Origin: Takakia lepidozioides
Taxonomy: Eukaryota; Streptophyta; Takakiopsida; Takakiales; Takakiaceae
DNA length: 64,000 nt
Direction of reading: 5' to 3'
NCBI GenBank assembly: GCA_030704615.1
Contig: CM060733.1
Coordinates: 76,174,907 to 76,238,906, forward strand
Position numbers and translations under genes: made by a program. The notes below the pieces were generated by a model that was given only the letters and a program-made list of their open reading frames with translations, did not search any database and had not been told where the DNA came from. This document shows positions 52,554 to 62,542 of this stretch, piece after piece (position 1 is the first letter of the stretch; every line of letters starts with the position of its first letter).

Positions 52554-53122
52554 ATGGAAAGCTTCACGTTTTCGTCGTCCACACCAATGCGAATGTCCCC
52601 ATACAATGGAGAAGAGGAGCACACTCCTTCAGGAGTATACGTCTCTCCGATGGAGTCCACCCACGTCCACTGGCAGCAGTTCCACCGCAACAGCATAGCA
52701 GTGCGCATTCTTCTGCATGGGTGCCCGTCGTAGCTGGGAAAATCGGAATCAATGATGCGCAGGAGCCACGGACTCCTCAGACCAAGATCGTCACCCTGCT
52801 CGAAGGCGTAGTGGCCTGGGATATACTCAAAAGCGGACAATGTTTCCACATTCGAACCAGTATCTTCTGTGTAATCTGTGTACCAGATAACGATGTCTCC
52901 CGATGTTGCCGAATACATTGCATAATCGAAGCCTCCATAAGGGCAGTCGTCCCGGTTCCGGAAGCACGACATCCTTGCAAAGGAGGACCTGAGGACGTCT
53001 TTGATGCCGATGACAATGACCTTGCGGACAGCAACGAAGCCCTTAGATTTTTGAAATGATGAGAAGCGGAAGAGCAGTGCGGGCTCCAATAATGGAGCAT
53101 CTAGGTCCCACGTACCCACCAA
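52554..53122 (-). pseudogene. D1, N-terminal and central part (split by A2), unknown family
   Basis: The minus strand is open from about 53122 to the A2 junction. Landmarks are RNRDDCPYGGFDYAMYSATS, GDIVIWYTDYTEDTG, HYAFEQGDDLGLRSPWLLRI and LRWNCCQWTWVDSIGETYTP. The beginning has no ATG; a TGA lies directly before the first codon, so the true start is spliced in or lost. It aligns with D2 through most of its length. The protein is rich in Trp, Tyr, Asp and paired Cys. I cannot name a family. Without A2 the frame continues into 41135-40987. Confidence 0.75.
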
Positions 53123-53207
53123 TCATCGTGTAACGTGTTCATCACGCCAGCGGTGGATGAACCGATACCTCTTTCTCATCCACGGGGTATAGTTTGAAAT
53201 CTGCCAC

Positions 53208-53270
53208 CGAAGTCCATCCCCCGGATGGAAATTCGGCGCCGCATTTACATCGAAGGGGGGATGGACTTCG
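53208..53270. repeat. Inverted repeat between D1 and D2
   Basis: CGAAGTCCATCCCCC at 53208-53222 is the exact reverse complement of 53256-53270, with a 33-base loop containing ATTCGGCGCCGCAT. It lies in the gap between the divergent D1 and D2 copies. The loop motif resembles the palindromes of the 54.4-55.0 kb array. Confidence 0.8.
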
Positions 53271-53459
53271 TCGTCTTGAGTGGCTATAGGACCACCTGGC
53301 ACTTACTGCCCATAGTTTGCATGGCAGGGAAGGAAACTGAAACGGCTACATTCATGGAGTAGCCAATCTTCATCCGTGCAGGTTCCTGTAGGGGGGAAAT
53401 TTAAATGTGCCCTGGAGTGTTTGTGAGGAATTGCAGCGTTTGCTTGAACTTCTTCCAAC

Positions 53460-54061
53460 CACCGCGCTGCTCTTTTTCAAGGATGTCGTGCCGTTGAAAT
53501 CCTGCTGACTGCCCTTATCATGGCCACGATTATGCTATGTTCAAACCAGAATCAGGAGACATCATTGTCTAGCTCTCTGTTTTCACAGACGCTTCTGGAA
53601 TCAAGCGGGAGTCTTTGCGCGCAATGGAGTATTTGGAGGGCTACTACCGCTTTGAGCGAGGTGAGGGCGAGGGTCAATGCGGTCCGTGGGTCTTGAACAT
53701 TGTTGACCTCGATATACCAAGGTGGAATGGGATGCCGGACAGATCACGCACGGCCTCACTTTGGCACTGGGACTGCTGCAAGTGGACCAGGGAGGACGAC
53801 ACCGGGGAAAACTATATTCGTGGAGTTCACTCCGCTCTTCCAGTGTATGGAGACATTCGGCTGAGTTGCGAAGACGAATCGCACGGGCACATGAGGCCCA
53901 CAGTGACCTTGTCAATGTATGATGGTGGTATGATTGATGGGCATGACATTGTTGTCAGCTCCACCAAGGGCACCAGATCGACCGCATTGCAGTTTACCTG
54001 GAGGTGCCACATCAGTAATGAGCTTGTTTTGAGGGCTATCGAAGTTCCGTCGACTTGGTGA
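53460..54061 (+). pseudogene. D2, inverted paralogue of D1
   Basis: Plus-strand frame matching D1: ADCPYHGHDYAMFKPESGDI, LRAMEYLEGYYRFERGEGEG, then PWVLNIVDLDIPRWNGMP, LWHWDCCKWTREDDTGENYI and YGDIRLSCEDES, to the end EVPSTW. A TAG near 53570 stands where D1 has Trp (GDIVIW against GDIIV-stop), and a TGA near 53498 lies upstream, so the 5' part is dead. From 53615 an ATG-started frame of 148 codons is open to 54061 and could in principle make a C-terminal protein. It is head-to-head with D1. Confidence 0.7.
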
Positions 54062-54340
54062 CGCCCATGTAGAAGGAGGAAGGGCTTAGATTTGTCTGGA
54101 GTTGCTAAATGTGAGACACCGTGTTCGATCAATAAAACAACCCATCGTACCTCCCTTCTGTGTGCTTGTGTTTCATCGTGTTCAAGAACTGCCGTAATTG
54201 GCCCACTGTTTACAATTTGTGGTCTCATTTCTACAATGTGTCTGTCCATATGAATATACCAGAGTCAGCGATATCAGAGTCCTGAGGTGAAGGAAATCCA
54301 TATGTGAGTAAAAGGAAACATGTACACGCCGAAGCTCGGA
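54062..54340 (+). other. D2 3' region
   Basis: Contains GATCAATAAAACAACCC near 54128, a probable polyadenylation signal shared with D1. No other feature is seen. Confidence 0.5.
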
Positions 54341-55000
54341 AATTCGGCACCACATTTCATTTTTCTCCATGCAGCGATTTATGGCAGCTCCCTTTCCTCC
54401 GTTGTCGTCGTAACGGAAATGCTGTACAACATTTCATTTCCTGACATGGCATTACCATACTTCGAATTGGAAATGCGGCACCGTATTTCCATGTCCATCA
54501 TCAAAATTTCGTACCGGACAATGAAATGCGGCACCGCATTTCCGGAGAGCACAATGGAATGCGGTGCCGCATTTCCGTCGAAGGGTCTGGAATTGGACAA
54601 ACAACGATGTCCGTTCTGGAAATGCGGCACCGCATTTCCATGTCCGTCATCAAAATTTCGTATTGGACAATGGAATGCGGTGCCGCATTTCCATCCAACA
54701 AGACGGAATGCCCACACGGGTCTGGAATTGGACAAACAACGATGTCTATTTTTGGAAATGCTGCGCCGCATTTCCATGTTTGGCAATCGAAAGTTTTTAT
54801 AGGACAATGTAATGCGGTGCCGCATTTCCGTCCAGCACGATGGAATACGGTGCCGCATTTCCGTCAAAGGGTCTGGAATTGGACAAACAACGATGTCCGT
54901 TTTGGACATGCGGCGCCGCATTTCCATGTATGTCATCGAAATTTCTTATTGGACAATGGAATGCGGTGCCACATTCCCGTCCAGCGTAGCTACGGCGTGA
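54341..55000. repeat. Tandem array of palindromic GGAAATGCGGNNCCGCATTTCC-type motifs
   Basis: Near-perfect palindromes with the core ATGCGGCACCGCAT or ATGCGGTGCCGCAT recur about nine times. They are embedded in larger units of about 145 bp. Unit markers are ATTGGACAAACAACGATGTC (about 54592, 54729, 54880) and CATTTCCATGTCC/TATGTC-type segments (about 54488, 54634, 54771, 54919). All frames here are repeat-driven; no gene is likely. A single degenerate palindrome lies before the array at about 54340-54357. Confidence 0.85.
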
Positions 55001-55440
55001 GCCCAGCCCCGTGAGCTTGGGAGCTGAGCTCACGTTGTAGCTGCAAAGCGTGAGCGGCACAAATCTGCTGGAGAAGCAGGTCCTATAGGCGAGGATTGCA
55101 AGAAGAGGGCCTATTACCGTGGACAAAACAAAGGGGGCCACCATGCACCATGTCTGCAATGCCTGCACAAAAAGAGGAATATGAAAATATGGCTGAATTG
55201 AGCTCAGAATGATTGACACACTTTATTTCAATTCACAGATAGACGCTTACAATGAATGGCATGTGCATTTGCCCTGGTTCCGTGAACGAAATGTATGTGT
55301 TTGTCCTAAATGCAAAGTCTTCACACGGTAACCTGGAAACCAGCATGGGAAGCGGGCATGGCTCGTATGTGTTCAAAGAGAATTTGGCGGAGCCCTACGT
55401 GAGGTGTCCCGCTGCAGAAGGGTGATGACTTCTCCGTAGC
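55001..55440. other. No gene recognised; 3' flank of gene E
   Basis: Probably contains the 3' UTR of E (minus). No repeats or coding signals stand out. Confidence 0.4.
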
Positions 55441-58400
55441 CTAGTGTGGCTTGGTGAATGAATTGGTCTCTTTACCGTCGCAACACATAATTACAAGGTA
55501 TATGTAATATTGATGCTTGCAGGGGACCCACTTCCCTCTCATGCCGAGAGCGCCCTCACGCATCGTTACAAAATCCGGACAAGTGCAAGTAGGGAAATTC
55601 CCCACGGTAACCTGATATTCTTTGCCATGAAGAACTGAGCCAATAGACAGCACTGTGTAAATCCGTCCATACCCCGGGGCAGGGACTTCGGTGATACGAG
55701 CCAACCGAGCCTGCAAAATTCTAGCCGATTCCATCTTGCATTCGTGATTTGCACCCGAAGCGACACGGCGCACTGTTTTTCCATCTCTTTTTGTTGGGTG
55801 GGAGTCGGCACCGGGTGGAGGCATTGCCGGAGCTTGTGGCACATCTGTGCCGACAGTGCACAAGGGCACCACTCGGGATCGTGCAAGACAAAACCCTCCC
55901 TCCTCCAGCATGCTTATCTTGGTTGTTGACAGCGACGTCCCAAGTTTCACAGGCCAAATTGCGGGGGGAGGGGGTTTCATTATCACCGAAGGACAAACTG
56001 TTCCCTTGACGCATCGTGCCATATCGTCTGGGCAGAACCAGAACTTGTGGTCCTTTGACTCCCCATTATAATAAGGTCGGAACAACCATGTGAATGTTGG
56101 AGCTGGAGTCCCCCTGGAGCCTTTGCATATTTTTGATTTGCATTTCTTGAAAGAGGGGGTCTGAATTGCCATGCAAGCAACTCTAGATCCTGGTGGGGTG
56201 CGTTCTATATGCCACTCACTATCAATGCAATCAGATTCCTGCACCATGGCCACCACCTCCTCCAATGGGATTCCTGCTGCTGTGCTTGCATGTTCTGCAC
56301 CTGCTCCACATGAGGAGGACCCACCTGGGAAGGGGCCGGCACACGACTTAGTCTGCACTGGAGACTCCTTTGGAACAGAGAAATTGACCCTGTCTGGGCG
56401 ATGGGAATCTCCATCTGACCCTGGAAGAGTGTTCAATTTCCTTTTGCATGATCCAAATCTTTCCTCGCCTTCCAAATGAGGGAGCCTGGATTGCAAAGGG
56501 AGCCTTCAGTGCACCTGTTCAGAGCTCTGGCCATCTTGGATGGGTCTCCGGACCTACTCGCAACCCTTAGCATCAACAAAGTCGTACCGGGGCCCTTGCC
56601 TCCACCCCGTCCCATCAGAAAATTGCGGTATCTGGTTTGTTGTGTAAGTGCCCGCACCATGTCATCAGCAGTGGCCACATACAAGTCACGACCTGCTTTG
56701 GTAGATTGCTGCATCCAGGCGTTATGAACAGTCTCCGCCAAATTACAGGATGACATGTCGGCCAAGTCCTCCAAGGACATGTCCTGCAGGAGGCATTGCA
56801 TGGAAATGTGAGGAAGGAAAGGAAATGGAAGAGGTTCTGCAAGCGACAATCCAAGAACCCAAATGAAGAGGCACGATGCAAAATTTCTGATTTTGGGATT
56901 CAAGAGGCTTACCGTCGTCATGAAAGCTCCCCACTGTCTGTATTTGAAGTGCCAGAAAACCAACCAGTCCTCCAACTCCTTCAGGTGGATACCAGTAGCA
57001 GCACTAGAGGAGAACCACCAAGCCCGGATTGCTTGGTAAGTGCTCTCAGCTTCTCCCATTGAGTTGGCATTTTTGTACTTGAGACAGAGCCTTCTGTGCT
57101 CCAACTGAAGGTCAGGGCGAATGCAGCACTTTGTATGACGTGCCAGAGATTGACTCCAATGGAAGAGGCATGTGCGCTCCCTATTTTCCATTGGGACCTT
57201 AGGATCCCCCGAACCAAACACGCGCCGCACTGCATTGAAATTTGCCTGTGCACTATCAACCATGAAGCCCACAAAATTTGTGTTCTGTATTCCATTGCGC
57301 TGCATGACGGCCAGGAGCGAATTCCACATGAGCATCTGGGATTCAGTGTCCTCCAACTGCATATCACAAATTGCTATTGAGAGCACACGCTGGTACGCTG
57401 GATCATACACATGGCACGCCATGGTTGTCCAACCCTTCACCCGTTTGCAGTGATCAAACATCAACCAACATTTAGCCAAATCTCCTCTAGGTTGCATTCG
57501 GCGGACAATGCTCACACCACTGCCTTTGCCCACTGCGGACATCTTGAACAAACACACCTTGGATGAGCCCTGGCCAGGGAAGATACTGTTTTGAATGAAT
57601 TCATAGCGACTTCTCCGTTTGAGGTCCATAATGTTGTCCATGAATCCAGCAGTGCCTGTGCCGACTCTGAGTGCATTCACCTGGTTTCGAATATTGGGAG
57701 AGTGTAGTGTGAATGCAGGGGAGTGAACATTACATTTTGTTTACCATTACGACCTGCATCACTATGACGGGAGTGCCCGTCATCCCAACTGCAAAAAGGA
57801 TGTATCCCTTCATGTAGGTAATTTCATGAGCGCACTGAGCTTATGCTTTGCCAGGAGAAAAATGGCTAAGTCATGATGGTACATATTTTCATCCATGCGA
57901 TGAACGTTTTCATCACTGGTTCTTGACCTAAAGGATCGCGGGTTGAGAAAAACAAAGAGGAAGATGACGGATGGCTCGTAGCAGCTGTTGCAAGCAGTGG
58001 TGTCGGCAGGGCAGCCTGTGTTAGGAGGTTGTACCTGCGTTGTGGGATCTTGCTTGGCTTAGGAAGCAGCATTAAGACGCCTCTGCTTGGTATTCTGTGT
58101 AGAAAGAAGCGGTGCCGCCTCTCTCGTAGTGATGATCAATTCCAGGAGATAGAAGCATGTGAGGAGAGCGGCGCACCACCACTGCCGCCAGTGCCTTGAA
58201 GATGACAGTTATGGGCAGATGAGCAAGCAAGGAAAAGGCCAGCTGCTGAAAGCACAGGGAAGAGAGTCTGGGCACAATCAATGGGGGGGAGGTAAAGCAT
58301 GTGGAGTGCTGGCTGTATGGTATCTCAGGTTCTCTGTCATCAAGCTTCTAGCTGCTTTGTGTCTCCTTGTTATAGGACCAGGCCAATTCGTGAGGAAGAA

Positions 58401-61049
58401 TTGCATAGCGTAATCTAGTTGTCAGGCCACGGGATGGTCCAAGTGAAGAAGGGGAGCCATCATGGCATCATAAGGTCTGGAATCAAGACAAAGAGAAAGG
58501 GTTGAAGTGGCTGCTGACGGGCGATGGCAAGGTGCCACCTTGACAGGCAGACCCGCCGCTTCACTAGAGGATAAAAACAGATAAGTCTATGGACAGTGGC
58601 CTTTTTTTGGTGCAACTTAGAAATTGCTTTGGTAGATTTAGGACTGCCATCTTGGCAGAAGAGAAAAGGTGGAGACATGTGACAAGAAAAAGTTTTTGAG
58701 ATTGGAATGGAGACTCTGGACTTCAAACCAGAACGTGGAAAGGATGGATGCACCTGATGTTGTGATGACAGTGAGAGAAATGAGTGAAGAGAGAGAGAGA
58801 AAGAGAGAGTCTGTTTGTTACTGAATTCAGAATGGTCACTGTTGTCTTCATTCTTGCATTCTGATTCAGTGTCATAAACCTGGACACCATGCTGCCGTGT
58901 GTAGTGATACACTGGAACCAATGTAGATCTGGCTTGTTTGTTTGGAGAGATCAATGATGGTTAGTTGAAGTCTGACAAAAGGGATGAGAGCTGTTTGAGC
59001 GATGGGTTCTTGGAAAAAGGGACAAGAGAGAGAGAAAGAGAGAGAGACTGATGGATGGGATGGTTGTGTCTTGAGAGACCGAGGATGATTTCAAGGCTGG
59101 CTGCACTGGATGCCTAGCAGAGTGTGCATTTGCATTACATGACAGATCTGCTGCTGTGAAGTAGTGGGGAACCTGGGGACATAGACAGAGATAGAGAAAC
59201 AGACAAAAAGGGGAAAAGAAAGAGAGAGAGTGAAAAAGGGGATTTGGGTAAGGAGAGAGCTGCAAATCAAAAGGGCTGATGGGGGGGTTGGCCAATTTGG
59301 GGAGATGAGATGAAGAAAACCTGAAACCTGAAAGAAACCAGTGCCTTTGCAGACCATGAAGATCTGAGCTGCCTCCTCCTAAAGCTGTGTCACCACTACA
59401 AAAAGGGGATTTCGGACCTGTCACTGCTCAAGTGGGCTTCACATAAAGGATCGTGTTTACCGCTGCCATTGGGCTGATTGCATCACAGAAAATATCGTGC
59501 TAACATTGTTGGCACCATGATCATAGGGCCAGGCTGTTGAATAGAAGTAGAACCGAGAGCAAGAACAATTCAAGACTCCCCATCCATGTCTTCTCTTCCG
59601 CTGCGGCGTGGATGAGGATTCCGTGAACTCTGATCACGAACGTAACTGAGGGAAAACCCATATAACCATGTGAAGATGGTTGGATAGGAAAAGAACGCTC
59701 CTCTCCCTTGCCTGGACAATCAGCTGGAAAGGGGGGGGAAGGAATAGAGGGGAGTACCACGGATTTTAGGATTAACCAGAAGGGGATTCACGCCCCTTCT
59801 TTTTCACACTACAAGAGCTCAACACGGAGAAATGGTCCATCACTGCATCAAGCGAATCTGCATCCAGCATTGGTTGTGTCGAATCCCCTTCACCCAATAT
59901 GTGTTTTTCCAGGAAAGCCTTGCTAGCTGCAAGCGCTATAGCAGAAGGTGTTGCACAAGGGGCATTGTGGAACTCCTGCTTCAGCAGTTTTCTAGCGATG
60001 TCCACGCTATCCCTGCAACTTCCTTTGGACACAGGATGCTCGTGTGCACCCATATGAATGCAGGCACGAGTCATTGTCTTGCATCGGTGTGCCACCTGGT
60101 ACATACGAGCGTGGCACACAGAAACACAGGACGGGGAATGTTTGCAGAACCTGCACACAAAAGTATTGGTCTTGGGAGGGGCAAGTCCTGGGGTGAAAGG
60201 ATTCAGGGGCACACCTTCCCACTCACTTTTGTTTGGTTGAGCGTTGTTTCTCAGGCGAGGGCAAGATATATTCAGGCACTTGCAATGCCCAACGCAAACC
60301 GACCTTCGAAATTTCAATCCAATGTCGTTGTGGATGTTTGACGTTTTTGTCCTGCACCAAGGGTGTCCATCATGTTTCTTGTCCATGCCCTGCAGAAGCC
60401 CAGCCAGTCCATTGGAAGACGTGGGAGGGTTGAGCTCAAACAAGATGTCCCCATCAAACTCTGCTGGCACGTATTGAACCCGCTGCACACGAAGGGACTC
60501 CCAATCAACAAAACGCAGCTCGCTCTTGCACCCAGGCACCCCTGCGAGGGGTTTCAATTTTGGAATGATACTCGTTATCTCTTGCAATTCGGATTCATCC
60601 AAGAATGGAGTCTGCACTGGCGGAGGAATCTCAGAAACATCCTCCGAGGACGAGTCTGAAAGAGTCACGAATGTAGTGGATGTGCTCACCTTTTGTTTCA
60701 CATGAACTGTGCCATTTTGCTGCACGACCGATGCTGCAGTTCCAGAGGTAATGATTGATCCTGCTGATTCTCTTCTCTCTTTTCCAAGGACACGGTATGT
60801 GCCTGGAATGACTCTCCACTTCCTTCCACACTCGCCAACCAATGGTTTCTCCAAATGTCCAGAATCCAAATTCCCATCCTCGTCATACACCTCTTTTTGA
60901 ACAAGAAGAGAACCCAATTCCAGCGGGAACATTGTAACCAGCTCATCCTCATGAACAACTGCAAACCCATCGTCGTCTGCAGTGGCAGTCAGTGAAAGAC
61001 TACCTGCATTGGAATGAAATCGGGCTAGTCTATCTCTCTCCCTGGACAT
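55441..61049 (-). CDS. MULE-like transposase / SWIM zinc-finger protein, multi-exon
   Basis: Minus-strand parts are 61049-59772 (N-terminal exon, 425 open codons from MSRERDRLARFH), then about 57735-56913, 56783-about 56470, and about 56470-55441. The N-terminal part has Cys/His-rich stretches (CVGHCKCLNISC, then FVCRFCKHSPSCVSVCH). The middle part resembles the MULE transposase core (YQRVLSIAICDMQLEDTESQ, then FVGFMVDSAQANFNAVRRVF and RTCLFHWSQSL). The end carries a SWIM zinc finger, FPTCTCPDF, then WVPCKHQYY (CxC...CxH). 56784-56912 looks like a GT-AG intron of 129 bases. Near 56470 the frame must change, by an unseen intron or a one-base lesion. The join across 57.7-59.8 kb is not worked out. 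It could be a transposon or a host gene derived from one. Confidence 0.65.
57740..59771. other. Presumed intron(s) of gene E, GA-rich
   Basis: No coding similarity found. Contains (GA)n microsatellites, for example at 58785-58812, 59025-59048 and 59216-59232, and a T-run at 58600. Open frames here are low-complexity. Confidence 0.45.
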
Positions 61050-61455
61050 GTTTTCCTACGCTGACCGAAACTTTCGATTCACAACGGAATCCCCGAACGA
61101 TAGCCCGCAATTCTCGAAAGGGGATCCACCACAAAAAAATCGAGGTCAACAAGGGTAGCACTAACCCAAAGGCTGCGGGCGATGCATCAAAAGGATGCAG
61201 GAATGACATGCACTGAACTTCGCAGACAACCACGCTGAGAGACACCAACTAGAAAAACTGTTTTCAAATATAGGAAGCCACAATAAGCCGTGCTGTTTTT
61301 GGATGAAAAACAAACCTTGAACATGATATGAAACCATCCATTATGGAAAGACGGCAACAACCCTGGAGAGCAGTAAACAGGAAGACCCCGAATGTAATGA
61401 GGTTGTGCCGTGCCAGAAGAGCACAGCACAAACACTAACACTCCAAGAGTCTGTC
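61050..61455. other. 5' flank of gene E
   Basis: Lies between the E start and the truncated end of element F. It presumably holds the E promoter; no clear element is visible. Confidence 0.35.
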
Positions 61456-61559
61456 GCGCGGCTTTTACTCACCCATCCCTTCGCTATCCGAGGCGGAAAC
61501 TCCAAGATAGAAGAGTTGGAAATCTCTAAGTACTCAGCCCGCGCAGAACAATCAGTCAT
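61456..61559 (-). pseudogene. F leading ORF, first 35 codons
   Basis: Starts MTDCSARAEYLEISNSSILE and follows B 37693 almost residue for residue up to WVSKSR, then diverges. It is truncated and non-functional. Confidence 0.8.
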
Positions 61560-62504
61560 GACCTACAGCTAGTGTATCATGGGGGTGTTTCCTATTTGTT
61601 TCCCTTTCCGCATTCATCTTAGCTACCTTACCATTGATAATTAAGTATCAGTTTACTTCATCAATCTATCGGTTTTCTTCACTCATCCATTCAATCCACA
61701 GCTTCACTCAGATCTCTCTACACAGTGTGATTGTATCGTGTAAGTATCCGATTATGATTTATCAGGTATCAGGCCGAAGCCATTATGTCTCTAATCTGCT
61801 CTACAATATCACTACCGCTTTGCATATAACAAGCATCTACTAATCCTCTTTCCTCCTTCACCGTGCTCTCCATCTTTTGCCTCCGATCTCCGCTCCAGCC
61901 TCACTCAGAAGTCCTCCTCCGAATAAATCCCCCCTTCATTCCCCGTTTTTCCCTTTATCCTCCTATCCGCGGTTCTAACCGTTTCCCTCTCTAACCGTCG
62001 TCTGTGAACTAACATGTTCCCTTCACAGGTTTTGTTCCCCACAGTCGTTCCCTGTCCTACTCTTTGTTCCCTATTATCGTGACAGCTGTGTCATGCGGTG
62101 ACTGGCTGTGTTTGGCTGTGTCGGGCGTGACGGGCTGTGACTGGCTGTGTGGGCTGTGCCGGGCTGTGACTGGCTGTGTGGGCTGTGTCTGCTGTGACGA
62201 CTGTGACGGGCTGTGTGGGCTGTGTCTGCTGTGACGACTGTGACGGGCTGTGTTGGCTGTGTGGGCTGTGACGACTGTGACGGCTGTGTGGGCTGTGTGG
62301 GCTGTGTGTGGGCTGTGACGACTGTGACGGGCTGTGTGGGCTGTGACGACTGTGACGGGCTATGTCGGCTGTGACGACTGTGTAACCCCCCTCTACAGTG
62401 CGCTGCTGTCACCCCTAAGGCTCCTGTTGGTCTCAGTCTGTGCAAAATTAAGGGTACCCTACAGATCCCGTATAAGTGTCTAAGTCCCCTACAGTCCTCT
62501 AACA
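61560..62504 (-). repeat. F LTR region
   Basis: Begins TGTTAGAGGACTGTAG at 62504 right after the polypurine tract. It matches the B LTR in its start, in the GGGTACCCTTAATTTTGC block, in the minisatellite and in the inner part near the leading ORF. The inner LTR boundary is not resolved. Confidence 0.7.
62080..62385 (+). repeat. GGCTGTG minisatellite in F LTR
   Basis: Units such as GGGCTGTGTCTGCTGTGACG and ACTGTGACGGGCTGTGTGG on the plus strand. It is longer than the block in the B LTRs. Confidence 0.88.
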
Positions 62505-62527
62505 TTACCCCTTCCCCCCTCAAAAAG
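62505..62527 (-). other. F polypurine tract
   Basis: Minus sense reads TTTTTGAGGGGGGAAGGGG then TAA directly before the LTR start. Such a tract primes plus-strand synthesis. Confidence 0.8.
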
Positions 62528-62542
62528 CCGTGTCCTCACGGT

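Noticed and set aside
54470-54990. CRISPR-like array
   Set aside because: Repeats are palindromic but spacers are themselves repeated and the genome is clearly eukaryotic.
54379-55219. Long ORFs on both strands in the palindrome array (products with repeated GNAAPH or EMRHRI)
   Set aside because: They exist only because the repeat unit lacks stops in several frames; there is no protein-like composition and both strands are equally open.
58460-59424. Minus-strand ORFs in the E intron region (Ser/Leu/Phe-rich)
   Set aside because: They are low-complexity frames through (CT)n microsatellites, with no similarity to known domains.
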